Source: Solirubrobacteraceae bacterium
Lineage (GTDB): Bacteria > Actinomycetota > Thermoleophilia > Solirubrobacterales > Solirubrobacteraceae
NCBI GenBank assembly: GCA_025455895.1
Contig: JALOLQ010000014.1
Location: forward strand, 1 to 27,367
DNA length: 27,367 nucleotides
Direction of reading: 5' to 3'
The stretch's first letter is position 1. Each line of letters begins with the position of its first letter. Positions 1 through 8,056 of the stretch are shown one piece after another. The position numbers were made by a program, and so were the translations under genes. The notes under the pieces are model-generated. The model searched no databases. It had not been told where the DNA came from and saw only the letters and a list, made by a program, of their open reading frames with translations.

Positions 1-3000
1 GCCCGCCGCGACCCGGCCGGATCACGACGTTCACGCTGCGCCGCCCGGACAGCCCCGTCGCGGTCAGCTCGAGCACGGCGCGCAGGCCCGCGCTGCGCCG
101 CGCGGACGTGCGGGCCGGTCCGCGCAGCCGCAGCGTGACGGTCCGCGTGGCGCCCGCGGGCACGCTGAACGCGCGCGAGGCGAGGAGCGCGCCGCGGCGC
201 TTCCCGCGCGGGCGGCCGAGCAGCCGCGCGGTGCCCCGGCAGCCGGTGGTCGCGCGCGGGCAGGCGAGCCGCATCCGCACGGCTCCGTCGCGCGCGGCAC
301 GCAGCGTCGTCCCGCCCACGAGCCGCACCCGTCCGGGTGCCGCGGCCGACCCGGCGCCGGGCGGTGCGGGCCCCGCGACCTGGAAGTCGCGCGCGGCCGG
401 CGAGAGGTCCGCGTTGCCGAACCGGTCCACCGCCCGCACCTCGAACCGGTGCGCGCCGGGCGCGATCGGGCCGGAGGCGATCGGGCTCGTGCAGCCGACG
501 AACGCCGCGCCGTCGAGACGGCACTCGAAGCGCGCGTCCGGCTCGGACGCGCTGAACGTGAACGAGGACTCCGTGCCGTCCGGGCCGGAGGTGATCACCG
601 TGTCCGGCCCCGTGACATCCGGGCACTCGCCGTCCAGTGCGCGCAGGTAGACCTGCGTGTGCTCACCGGCGTAGGCGGCCGTCAGGTCGCGGCGGGAGCT
701 CGAGAAGACGACGCAGTTGCCCGCGGGGACCAGGCGCGCCGCGATCGGGCCGGCCGCCACGCCCGCCGCGCCGTCGCCACGCGCGGCGAGCGTCGTCGTC
801 GCCGCCGCGAGGTCGCGCAGGTACGCCTGCTGCTTCGTGGCGTCCGGCGGGCCCGCGGTGAGGTTCGACGCCGATGACAGGAACAGCACGCGCCCGCCGT
901 CGAGGCTGATGGACGGGACCTCGCCGCCCGCGTCCGCCTTCACCCCCGCCGCACCCGACGCGCGCGAGACGCCTTCACCCCCGCCGCACCCGACGCGCGC
1001 GAGACGAGGATCGTCTGTGCGGTCGCGAGGTCGCGCACGATCACGTCCCGGTTCGTGTCGGCGTCGTCGAGGACGAGGTTCGCCGAGAACGTCTCGAACG
1101 CGACCCGCGAGCCGTCCGCGTCCAGCGCGGGGAACCTGCTGTCGAACTGGCCCGGGGCGCCGGCCGCGCCGTTCGCGCGGCTGGCGAGCGTCGTGGTACC
1201 CGCCTCGAGGTCGCGCACGAAGATCTGCGTGTGGCTGCCGTCGGCGCCGAGCGCCGCGCTCTCGCTGCCGAACGCGACCCGGCGACCGTCGGCGCTGAGA
1301 TCGTGATCGGCCTCCGCGCCGCCGGGCGCCGGCGCGCCCAGTGCCCCGTCGGCCCGCGACGCCACGACGGTGGTGCCCGCCGCCAGATCGCGGACGTAGA
1401 CCTGCAGACTGCTCACCCCGGGCACGAGGTTCGTCGCCAGCGAGGAGAACGAGACGCGCCGGCCGTCGGCGCTCAGCGCTCCGGTGAAGACCCCGAAGTC
1501 CGCGGGCGCGCCGCCGACCCCGTCGGCGCGGCTGACCAGCAGCGTCTGCTGCGTGTCCAGGTCGCGCACCCAGAGCTGCGTGCGGTTCGCGGGGACGACC
1601 TCCCCGAGGTTCGTCGCCTGCGAGGTGAACGCCACCCGCCGCCCGTCGGCACTCACCGCGACGACGTTCGCGTCGGCGTCGGCAGGGGCCCCGGACGCGC
1701 CGCTCGCCCGGCCGACGAACCGGGTCTCGCCGGTGCGCATGTCGCGGACGAACGCGTTGCGCCGCCGGTTGTCGTCCTCGGGCGAGAGCGTGTCCGTGCG
1801 CGAGGAGAAGCCGACGATCCGGCCGTCCTCGCTGGCCGCGCTCGCCCCCGGGATCGACGACTCCGCGGTCCCGTCGCCGCCGAACGCCCCGCTCCCGGAC
1901 GGGCGCGAGACGAGCACCGGCGAGTTCTGGCTCAGGACGCGCCGCGCGACCACCTCGAACCCGTCGGCGTCATCGGCGAGCAGGTTGCGCGCGGTGGTCG
2001 TGAACGCGACGACGAGCCCGTTTCCGCTGATGGCGCCCGGCCCCGAGGTGTCGTCGCCCCCGATCCCCGCCGTTGCGCTCACCAGCGTCGTCGTGTTCGC
2101 CAGGAGGTTGCGGGCATAGACGTCGCCACGGCCGTTCACATCGGCCGCGGCGAGGTTCGCCGCCGAGGTGCTGAACGTGACCCGGGAGCCGTCGTCGCTG
2201 ATCGACGGCTGATCGGACCCCGAGTCGGCGACGGTCCCGCCCGCGCCCGTGGCGCGGCTCGCGAGCGTGGTGGTCGCCGCGGTGAGGTCGCGCACGTAGA
2301 CCTGGCCTGAGCCTTCCCCGAGGCCGAAGCTGCGGAACGCCACCGCCGAGCCGTCCTGATCGACGTCGGGCGAATCGGAGGTGGTCGTGCTCTTGGCCCC
2401 GGCCGCGCCGCTCTGGCGGCTCACGAGCGTGTTCGTCTGGGCGCTGAGGTCGCGCGCGATCACGTCGCTCAGGCTGTCGGTGTCGCCCGCGACGAGGTTC
2501 GTGGCCGAGGTGGCGAACGCGACCGTTCCGCCGTCGCCCGAGATCGCCGGGTCCCGGGCGCTGTCGTCGGCCTTCGCGCCGGCCGCGGTGTCGGCCCGGC
2601 TGACGAGCGAGGTGGTCGCCGCGGTGAGGTCGCGCAGGTAGACGTCGACGGAGGTGTCGGCGTCGTCGGGATGCAGGTTCGTGGCGTTGCACGAGAACGC
2701 GACGCGGCTTCCGTCGTCGCTCAGGGTGGGATCGTCGCACTCGCCCCCGTTCTGCTTGGCGCCCGCGGCGCCGCTCGCCCGGGAGACGAGCGTCGTCGTG
2801 CCGAGCGTGAGGTCGCGGACGTAGATGTCCAGAGCGGTGTCGGAATCGGCGGCGCTGAGGTTCGTCGCCCGGGTCCGGAAGGCCACCTTCGTCCCGTCGC
2901 CGCTGATCGCGGCCTTCAGCGCGTCCGCGTTCGCCGGCGCTCCGGCGGCGCCGGTCGCGCGCGAGACGAAGACCGTCGTGTTCGTGCAGCTGTCGCGCAC

Positions 3001-3261
3001 GAACAGGCCGAGCCGGTCGTCGTCGTCCTCGGGCGAGATCCCGTCGGCCCGGCTGTCGAAGACCGTCCGGCAGCCGTCGTCGCTCACCGCGTGGTTGCCG
3101 ACGCGGCTCGCGTTGACCACCCCGGGCGCCAGCGGTCCGTCGCCGGAGGGCCGGCTCACGAGGATCGTGCTCCCGGCGGAGATCGCCTGAGCGACCGAGG
3201 GGACACCGAGCAGCGCGCCGGTCGCCGCCGCCAGGCACCACCATGCTGAACCTCGCACCAC
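1..3261 (-). pseudogene. Secreted 14-blade TolB/PD40-like propeller protein, frameshifted by a 35-bp duplication; C-terminus runs off the window
   Basis: A GTG start at 3261 (or the GTG at 3258), preceded by GGAGGT, opens a signal peptide ending near VAQA. The protein then has about 55-residue repeats of the form VSRA.GA.G...SDDG..VAF.S.ATNL...D...VYVRDL. Twelve full repeats and the start of a thirteenth are read before the frame breaks at 1005-936 and stops at 940. Below the break the next frame continues without a stop to base 1. It encodes the rest of blade 13, blade 14, a GPDTVITSGPDG module with a FECRLDG..F.GCTSP motif, and a basic Cys-containing beta-sandwich. Removing one 35-bp copy restores a single frame, since 35 is 2 mod 3 and the frame changes accordingly. 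The family is extracellular; its ligand is unknown. Either this is a real truncation, a reversible slippage state, or an assembly error. Confidence 0.85.
936..1005. repeat. Perfect 35-bp tandem direct duplication
   Basis: Bases 936-970 and 971-1005 are identical, beginning GCCTTCACCC and ending GCGCGAGAC. On the minus strand they encode the start of propeller blade 13 (SRASGAAGVKA) twice, in two different frames. The duplication is the direct cause of the frameshift in the surrounding propeller gene. Confidence 0.97.
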
Positions 3262-3282
3262 GCACCTCCGTCGTTCCCGGCG

Positions 3283-3288
3283 AACCTA
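3283..3288 (-). promoter_or_regulatory. -10-like hexamer TAGGTT of the propeller gene
   Basis: On the minus strand TAGGTT lies about 21 nt before the GTG start, leaving room for a short leader that contains GGAGGT. No convincing -35 is visible. Confidence 0.4.
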
Positions 3289-3337
3289 CTCCCGTGCCCG
3301 CCCCGGCCGCAACCCGGGCGGCGTCCACCGGCCGGGG

Positions 3338-3343
3338 TAGCGT
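3338..3343 (+). promoter_or_regulatory. -10-like TAGCGT directly before the DUF1622 gene
   Basis: TAGCGT is followed by 8 nt and then the GTG start at 3352, with no Shine-Dalgarno sequence. This suggests a leaderless transcript. The context GGGGTAGCGT recurs at 3796-3805. Confidence 0.5.
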
Positions 3344-3351
3344 GGAACCCG

Positions 3352-3705
3352 GTGGAGACGATCGAGCAGATCGGCAAGGCCTTCGAGTGGGTCGGCGTGG
3401 GGATCATCGTCCTCGCCGCGCTCGCGACGCTCGTGATCACCGTGCGCGCCTGCCGCGCCGAGGGCGGCGAGGCCGCCTACGTCGCCGGCCGGCGCGCGTT
3501 CGGGCGCGGGCTGCTCGCGAGCCTCGAGGTGTTCGTCGCCGCCGACCTGCTGCGCACGATCTCGGTCGACCTCACGCTCGAGGGGATCGCCGCGCTCGGC
3601 CTGCTCGTCGTGATCCGGACGGTGCTCAGCTTCTCGCTCGAGGTCGAGCTCACGGGCACGCTGCCGTGGCGCGCCCGCGCGGCCGGCGCGGCGCCCCCGG
3701 GCTGA
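3352..3705 (+). CDS. DUF1622 family small membrane protein
   Basis: This 117-residue protein starts at a GTG and has three hydrophobic segments: about residues 13-34 (WVGVGIIVLAALATLVITV), 52-70 and 78-97 (IAALGLLVVIRTVLSF). The overall pattern, an N-terminal helix, a basic loop (GRRAFGRG), then L.FVAADLLRTI and VVIRTVLSF.LE.E, matches the DUF1622 family of bacterial inner-membrane proteins of about 110-120 residues with no established function. It diverges from the propeller gene across a 90-bp gap. The start is chosen because a TAGCGT -10-like hexamer lies 8 nt upstream and the first residues (METIEQIGKAFEWVGVGI) fit the family N-terminus. Family assignment is from memory of the pattern; function is not known. 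Confidence 0.8.
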   Translation: METIEQIGKAFEWVGVGIIVLAALATLVITVRACRAEGGEAAYVAGRRAFGRGLLASLEVFVAADLLRTISVDLTLEGIAALGLLVVIRTVLSFSLEVELTGTLPWRARAAGAAPPG

Positions 3706-3711
3706 CCGCGC

Positions 3712-3733
3712 CCGTCTGGACGCCGTCTGGACG
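3712..3733 (+). repeat. 11-bp tandem repeat CCGTCTGGACG x2 with a degenerate third copy
   Basis: CCGTCTGGACG occurs at 3712-3722 and 3723-3733, and a related CGGCTGGACG at 3744-3753. They lie just after the DUF1622 stop and upstream of the prealbumin-like surface gene. They could be binding sites or simple duplication; nothing else indicates a function. Confidence 0.6.
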
Positions 3734-3784
3734 CCCCGCCGCCCGGCTGGACGAATCCCCCGTGGGACGCACGTCACACACCGC

Positions 3785-3805
3785 CTACCCTTCGAGGGGT
3801 AGCGT
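3785..3805 (+). promoter_or_regulatory. Inverted repeat overlapping a -10-like TAGCGT upstream of the prealbumin-like surface gene
   Basis: CTACCC (3785-3790) and GGGTAG (3797-3802) form an inverted repeat around TTCGAG. The right arm runs into TAGCGT (3800-3805), a TAnnnT -10-like hexamer. Transcription from it would give a leader of about 45 nt carrying GGAGAG just before the ATG at 3859. An operator overlapping the -10 is plausible; the regulator is unknown. Confidence 0.45.
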
Positions 3806-3858
3806 CGAGACGCCGTCTGTGGGGGACGGCCGACCAGCCACTCGCACGGAGAGACCAC

Positions 3859-5673
3859 ATGCCTCAGTCCCGCCACCTCGCGCCCGGACGGCGCCTGCTC
3901 GTCACCGCCACCGCGGCCGCGCTCACCGCGCTGCTGCTGCTGCTGCTCGCCGGGTCCGCCCGCGCCGCGAGCGTCGAGCCGGTCTTCGTCCCCGGCAACC
4001 CCACCTGCTCCAGCGTCGGGCTCGGCAGCGCCGAGTACAAGATCGACCCGCCCCAGCAGGGCGTCACCACCTACGCCTTCGGCGGCCTGCAGGTGAAGGT
4101 CACCGTCACCGGCCTGACCTTCGCCTGGGAGATCACCTCCGGCGCCGGCTCGGTCATCAACGGCGTCGTCGTCAAGGGCGGCCCGAACGCGAACGTCTAC
4201 GCCTACGGCGCCGGCGGCGCGACGAGCGACACGATGCTGCACGCGCCGGTGAACCCCAGCAACGGGAAGTTCTACGGCCTCAGCCACATCAGCTTCTGCC
4301 GCACCCCCGCCACGACCGGCACGATCGAGATCGTCAAGCAGACCGATCCGGACGGCGCCGAGGGCACGTTCGCGTTCACGAGCACCGGCGGCCTGAGCAC
4401 CGATCAGGGCGGCTTCACGCTCCAGGACGACGGCACGAAGACGTTCTCCGCCGTCGCGCCCGGCAGCTACACGGTGAGCGAGACCGCGCAGGAGGGCTGG
4501 ACGCTCCAGAGCCTCGTCTGCACCGACCCGACCGGGAACACCACCATCCAGGGTGCGACGGCCACGATCGCCGTCGCCGCGGGCGAGACCGTGCGCTGCG
4601 TCTACACGAACAAGAAGGACGTCCCGCCGCCGCCGGGCAAGGCGACGATCATCGTCAAGAAGGTGACCGACCCCGCCGGCGCGCCCGACACGTTCGCGTT
4701 CACCTCGCCGCTCGACCAGGACGGCTTCGACCTCAGCGACGGCCAGACCGCCGTCTTCGGCGAGCTGGAGCCCGGCACCTACACGGTGGACGAGACCGCG
4801 AAGGACGGCTGGACCCTCGAGGGCGTCAGCTGCGTGGACCCGACGAACGAGAACGCGCCCGTCGCCTCGGGCGGTGACCCCGAGCACGACGTGAGCGTCA
4901 CGGTCGCCGCCGGCCAGGTGGTGCGCTGCACGTTCACCAACCGCAAGGTCGTCCCGCCCACGAAGGGCACGATCGCGATCACGAAGCTCACGACGCCCGC
5001 GGGCGCGACCGACCTGTTCCCGTTCACCACGACCGGCGGCCTGACCCCGGCGGGCTTCTCGCTCTCCGGTGGCCAGACGACGATCTACACCGACGTCGAG
5101 CCGGGCGCCTACTCGGTAACCGAGGGTGCCACGGTGGGCTGGAAGCTCGACGGCGTCCAGTGCACCGAGACGGGCAGCCCGGCCGAGGGCAACGTCGCCC
5201 CGGTCGTGGACGGCGCGACCGCGACGCTGAACGTCGCGGCCGGCGAGTCGGTCTCCTGCACCTACACGAACAGCCGGATCACGCCGCCCGACGTCCCGGT
5301 CACCCCGTCCGGCGGGCAGGTCGGCAGCACCACCGCCTCGGGCGGCGTCGCACCGACCACCGCCAGCGGCGGCGCCGTCACGCGCGCGTCGCTCAGCGGC
5401 CCCGCCGCGTGCGTGCGCTCGCGCTACACGCTGAAGGTCAGCGGCCGCCCGGTCCGCGGCGTGACGATCTACGTCAACGGCAAGGTCGCCCGGCGGCTCA
5501 CCGCGAAGACCGGCCAGCAGACGTTCAGCGTCACGCTGAACGCGAGCGGCGCGCGCGTGCAGAAGGTCCGCGCCGTCGTCCGCTTCAGCGGCACCACCCA
5601 GACGAAGACGCTGCGGCGCACCGTGTTCAAGTGCCGCGCGGCGAACGCCGTGCGCCCGCAGTTCACCGGCTGA
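3859..5673 (+). CDS. Secreted surface protein with three prealbumin-like (SpaA/Cna-B type) repeats
   Basis: The 604-residue protein has an export signal with an L-run (TALLLLLLAGSARA, residues about 24-37; the DNA has five CTG codons in a row). Next come a unique domain to about residue 150 and three repeats at about 155-251, 262-361 and 371-471. Each repeat begins G.I.I.K.T.P.GA...F.FT and contains a PG.Y.V.E.A..GW.L....C motif. Each ends AAGE.V.C.YTN, so each has one conserved Cys pair. This matches prealbumin-like/SpaA repeat domains of cell-surface proteins. A linker rich in G, S and T leads to a basic Ig-like sandwich with Cys at both ends (about 512-596). There is no LPXTG motif or C-terminal anchor, so attachment is unclear. 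GGAGAG precedes the ATG. A strong hairpin follows the stop, so it is probably a single-gene unit. Confidence 0.85.
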   Translation: MPQSRHLAPGRRLLVTATAAALTALLLLLLAGSARAASVEPVFVPGNPTCSSVGLGSAEYKIDPPQQGVTTYAFGGLQVKVTVTGLTFAWEITSGAGSVINGVVVKGGPNANVYAYGAGGATSDTMLHAPVNPSNGKFYGLSHISFCRTPATTGTIEIVKQTDPDGAEGTFAFTSTGGLSTDQGGFTLQDDGTKTFSAVAPGSYTVSETAQEGWTLQSLVCTDPTGNTTIQGATATIAVAAGETVRCVYTNKKDVPPPPGKATIIVKKVTDPAGAPDTFAFTSPLDQDGFDLSDGQTAVFGELEPGTYTVDETAKDGWTLEGVSCVDPTNENAPVASGGDPEHDVSVTVAAGQVVRCTFTNRKVVPPTKGTIAITKLTTPAGATDLFPFTTTGGLTPAGFSLSGGQTTIYTDVEPGAYSVTEGATVGWKLDGVQCTETGSPAEGNVAPVVDGATATLNVAAGESVSCTYTNSRITPPDVPVTPSGGQVGSTTASGGVAPTTASGGAVTRASLSGPAACVRSRYTLKVSGRPVRGVTIYVNGKVARRLTAKTGQQTFSVTLNASGARVQKVRAVVRFSGTTQTKTLRRTVFKCRAANAVRPQFTG

Positions 5674-5697
5674 GCCGGCCAGGCTGGTCCGGGATCT

Positions 5698-5725
5698 GCC
5701 CCGGCGCCCACGCGGGCGCCGGGGC
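5698..5725 (+). terminator. Perfect 12-bp GC hairpin after the surface protein gene
   Basis: GCCCCGGCGCCC (5698-5709) pairs perfectly with GGGCGCCGGGGC (5714-5725) around the loop ACGC, 24 nt after the stop. There is no U-tract, which is common for GC-rich actinobacterial terminators. Confidence 0.7.
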
Positions 5726-5749
5726 GCATCCCGTCCGTGCTTTGCGCGG

Positions 5750-7744
5750 ATGGCGCGAGCGGCGCTCCCTGTCACCGTCGCGGTGGTGGGCCCACGATCC
5801 GGTCTGTCGGCCGCCGTCGCCCTGACGGTCCTCATCGGCGCCGGCGGCGCGCGCGCCCAGGCGGCGGAGCCCGTGGTCCCGCTCGCGCGGGACGCGGCGG
5901 CGGAGCGGATCGTCGACGCGGCGCTGGCGAGCCTCGCCACCAGGCAGCGCGAGAGCGGGCTGTTCGCCGACCAGACCGGCCGCCTCGTCGGCGGGGAGGG
6001 GCTTCCCGCGCTGGCGTACGTCGCGCTGGCGCGGGCGAAGGAGGACGGGCAGCCGCCCGCGCGCCCCGCGGACACGGTGGTCGGCACCGAGGCCGACGGG
6101 TCGGCGGTCCTCCCGGCGGCCGTGCCGGTCACCGCGTCGCGCCGGCGCCGCGCCGCGATCGATCTCAGCTGGCGGCTCACGCTCGCGCGGCGCACCCTCG
6201 CCCGCGGCTCCGGGAGCAGCGTGATCCTGCGCTGGCCGCTGGCGATGCTGCTCGCCGAAGGGCTCGAGGACCCGCTGCTCGGCCAGCGCGGCGAACTGCG
6301 CGCGCGGGTGCTGGTCTGGAACCGCCTTCACGCGGCGGGCATCGCCGCCGACCGCTGCTATCAGGACCGGCGCTGCTTCAACAACTACAAGCTCGCCGAC
6401 GCGGTGCTCAACCTGGAGCTCGTGCGCACCGGGCTGCGCAGTCCCCGCCGCGGGATGCGCCTCTACGACCCGCCGGCGCTGCGCCGGCGGGCGCTGCGCT
6501 GGCTGCGGGACGCGCTCCCGCCCCAGGCGCCGGCCAGCGGGCGCGTGGGGATTCCGGGGCGCGGCGTCGAGCCCGCGGCGATCCTCAGCGACCCCGGCAC
6601 GTGGCCGCTCCCGTACGCGGCGCTGTGCACCGCCTGGGCGGTGCGGGCCACCCGGCTGGCGGGCGGGAGCGCGCCGGCGGCGCTGCGGCGCACGACGCGC
6701 GCGGCGCTGTGGGGCCTGCTCGGGGCCACGGGCCCGGACGGGGGCATCTCGTGGTCGGGGCGCGGGCAGGGGCAGGCATGGACACACGCCGCGTCGCTGT
6801 ACGCCGCTGCCGCCGGCTCGGCGCTGTTCGCGGACACCGAGCCGCGTCTCGCGGCGCGCCTGCGCCGGCTCGCGGACGTGCAGCTCGACGCCCTCGGCGC
6901 GCGCCTGCGCGACGGGGCGCTCCAGGTGCTGCCGAGCGGCAACGATCAGCTGGACGGGCTGGACCACTACTACTCGGTGACCGGGAGCACCGGCCTCGCG
7001 CTCGCCTTCCTGCAGATGGCGCGGGCGGAGCTGCCGAATCCTCAGGCACCACGGCTCGGACTCCCCGCGGAGCTGGACGGCGCCTGGTTCCACGACGAGC
7101 GCACCGGGCTCGTCGCCCGCCGGGCGGGCCTCTCGTGGATCGCGCTGCGCGAGCGCCGCCGCCACCCGAACGACCCCCGCAGCGACGGCGGCCTGATGCG
7201 GGCGCTGCGGCTGCTCGGCGGAAGCTGGCGCGAGCAGCTCCCGGCCCGGCCGGGACCGGTCGCCACGGCGGGCCGTCGCTCGCCGCGCACGCCGTCGGGC
7301 GGTCCGGTGCTCGTCACCGCCGGTGCGCACTTCCAGCCGCGCGCCGCCCGGGTCCGCCAGCAGGCGCTCGGCGTGGATCTCGCCGGGGGCTGGCGCGCGG
7401 CCGACGGACGCGCGCTGACCGGCGCGAGCTGGCGGTACAGCGCGGCGCCGGACGGCGTGGCTCTGCGCAGCGTCTGCCCGTTCGGGGCCCGCCTGGAGAT
7501 GACCGCCTGGCTCCCGCGCCGCGGCGAGGCGCGGCGCGACGGCGGCCTGCTCGAACGCGCCGGCTACGCGGTGCGCACGCGCCCGGTGCCGCGGGTCCGG
7601 GTGCTCGTCGCCGGCTACGCGAACAGCGTGCAGCCACGGCTGCGGGCCTACCGGCTCGTCATCCCGTGCACCGGCCCGTTCGCCTCGGTCACGTTCAGCG
7701 GCGGCGCGTCGACCGGGTCCGGGGCACCGGTCCCGGCCTCGTAG
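5750..7744 (+). CDS. Large secreted protein of unknown function (helical N-terminal part plus beta-rich C-terminus)
   Basis: The 664-residue protein starts with a hydrophobic export signal (SGLSAAVALTVLIGAGGARA, about residues 18-37). Residues about 40-480 are rich in amphipathic helices with repeated motifs such as LPALAYVALARA, TWPLPYAALCTAWAVRATRLAG, GISWSGRGQGQAWTHAASLYAAAAGSALF and DGLDHYYSVTGSTGLALAFLQMA. This resembles an alpha/alpha-toroid, as in several polysaccharide lyase or hydrolase folds. From about 480 on the segments become short and beta-like (WRYSAAPDGVALRSVCPFGARLEMTAWLPRRGEA). I do not recognise the family; a carbohydrate-active role is only a structural guess. It begins 25 nt after the preceding hairpin, so it probably has its own promoter. 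No clear Shine-Dalgarno sequence precedes the ATG. Confidence 0.75.
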   Translation: MARAALPVTVAVVGPRSGLSAAVALTVLIGAGGARAQAAEPVVPLARDAAAERIVDAALASLATRQRESGLFADQTGRLVGGEGLPALAYVALARAKEDGQPPARPADTVVGTEADGSAVLPAAVPVTASRRRRAAIDLSWRLTLARRTLARGSGSSVILRWPLAMLLAEGLEDPLLGQRGELRARVLVWNRLHAAGIAADRCYQDRRCFNNYKLADAVLNLELVRTGLRSPRRGMRLYDPPALRRRALRWLRDALPPQAPASGRVGIPGRGVEPAAILSDPGTWPLPYAALCTAWAVRATRLAGGSAPAALRRTTRAALWGLLGATGPDGGISWSGRGQGQAWTHAASLYAAAAGSALFADTEPRLAARLRRLADVQLDALGARLRDGALQVLPSGNDQLDGLDHYYSVTGSTGLALAFLQMARAELPNPQAPRLGLPAELDGAWFHDERTGLVARRAGLSWIALRERRRHPNDPRSDGGLMRALRLLGGSWREQLPARPGPVATAGRRSPRTPSGGPVLVTAGAHFQPRAARVRQQALGVDLAGGWRAADGRALTGASWRYSAAPDGVALRSVCPFGARLEMTAWLPRRGEARRDGGLLERAGYAVRTRPVPRVRVLVAGYANSVQPRLRAYRLVIPCTGPFASVTFSGGASTGSGAPVPAS

Positions 7745-8056
7745 CCCGCGTCCCGGCCCCTTGGACGCCCGGCACAGTCGCTCCTCGGCGGCTTGTGCGG
7801 CGGCGACATTCCCCGGCGCGCGGTGATCGGCGACACTCGCGCTTCCCCCTCACGGGCTCGCGTCCCGGCCGTCCAGGCCACCAGCGACCCGTGTGGCGAG
7901 CGTGCCGCCCCGGCGCGCCTGGCGGGGCGGCCGGGGCGGGACGCCGCTGTCCGGCGCGCGGGCACTCGCGGGGCAGCTCCGCGCCAGGTACGCTGGGCCC
8001 AAGCGCGGTGTGTGGGGGTGCGCCGCGAGGTCCGGCCTCCGGGGGGAGGATCCAGC
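7745..8056. other. 312-nt gap between the unknown secreted protein gene and the PucR-type regulator gene
   Basis: The frame of the downstream regulator stays open through most of this stretch, but the encoded sequence (R/P/A-rich, low complexity) does not look like protein. The stretch holds a 9-bp hairpin (7904-7931), a TAnnnT-type TACGCT at 7989-7994 that may be the -10 of the regulator, and GGGGGGAGGA at 8041-8050 as ribosome binding site. Nothing else is recognisable. Confidence 0.6.
7904..7931 (+). terminator. Candidate hairpin terminator downstream of the unknown secreted protein gene
   Basis: GCCGCCCCG (7904-7912) pairs with CGGGGCGGC (7923-7931) across a 10-nt loop. It lies 160 nt after the stop at 7744 and before the regulator promoter. 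In DNA this GC-rich some hairpins arise by chance, so confidence is limited. Confidence 0.4.

Noticed and set aside
936..1005. Programmed ribosomal frameshifting in the propeller gene
   Set aside because: The frame change coincides exactly with a perfect 35-bp duplication and no slippery sequence is needed to explain it.
3859..5673. Sortase-anchored adhesin or pilin
   Set aside because: Although the repeats resemble those of pilins, there is no LPXTG motif, C-terminal hydrophobic helix or sortase gene in the window.
3286..6195. 969-codon open frame on the minus strand opposite the DUF1622, surface-protein and unknown secreted genes
   Set aside because: Its product is R/A/G-rich low-complexity sequence, it covers three well-supported plus-strand genes and the 5698-5725 hairpin, and such frames are expected in DNA this GC-rich.
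7793..8056. Upstream in-frame start for the PucR-type regulator
   Set aside because: The added 88 residues are low complexity, while GGGGGGAGGA lies at the right distance from the GTG at 8057.
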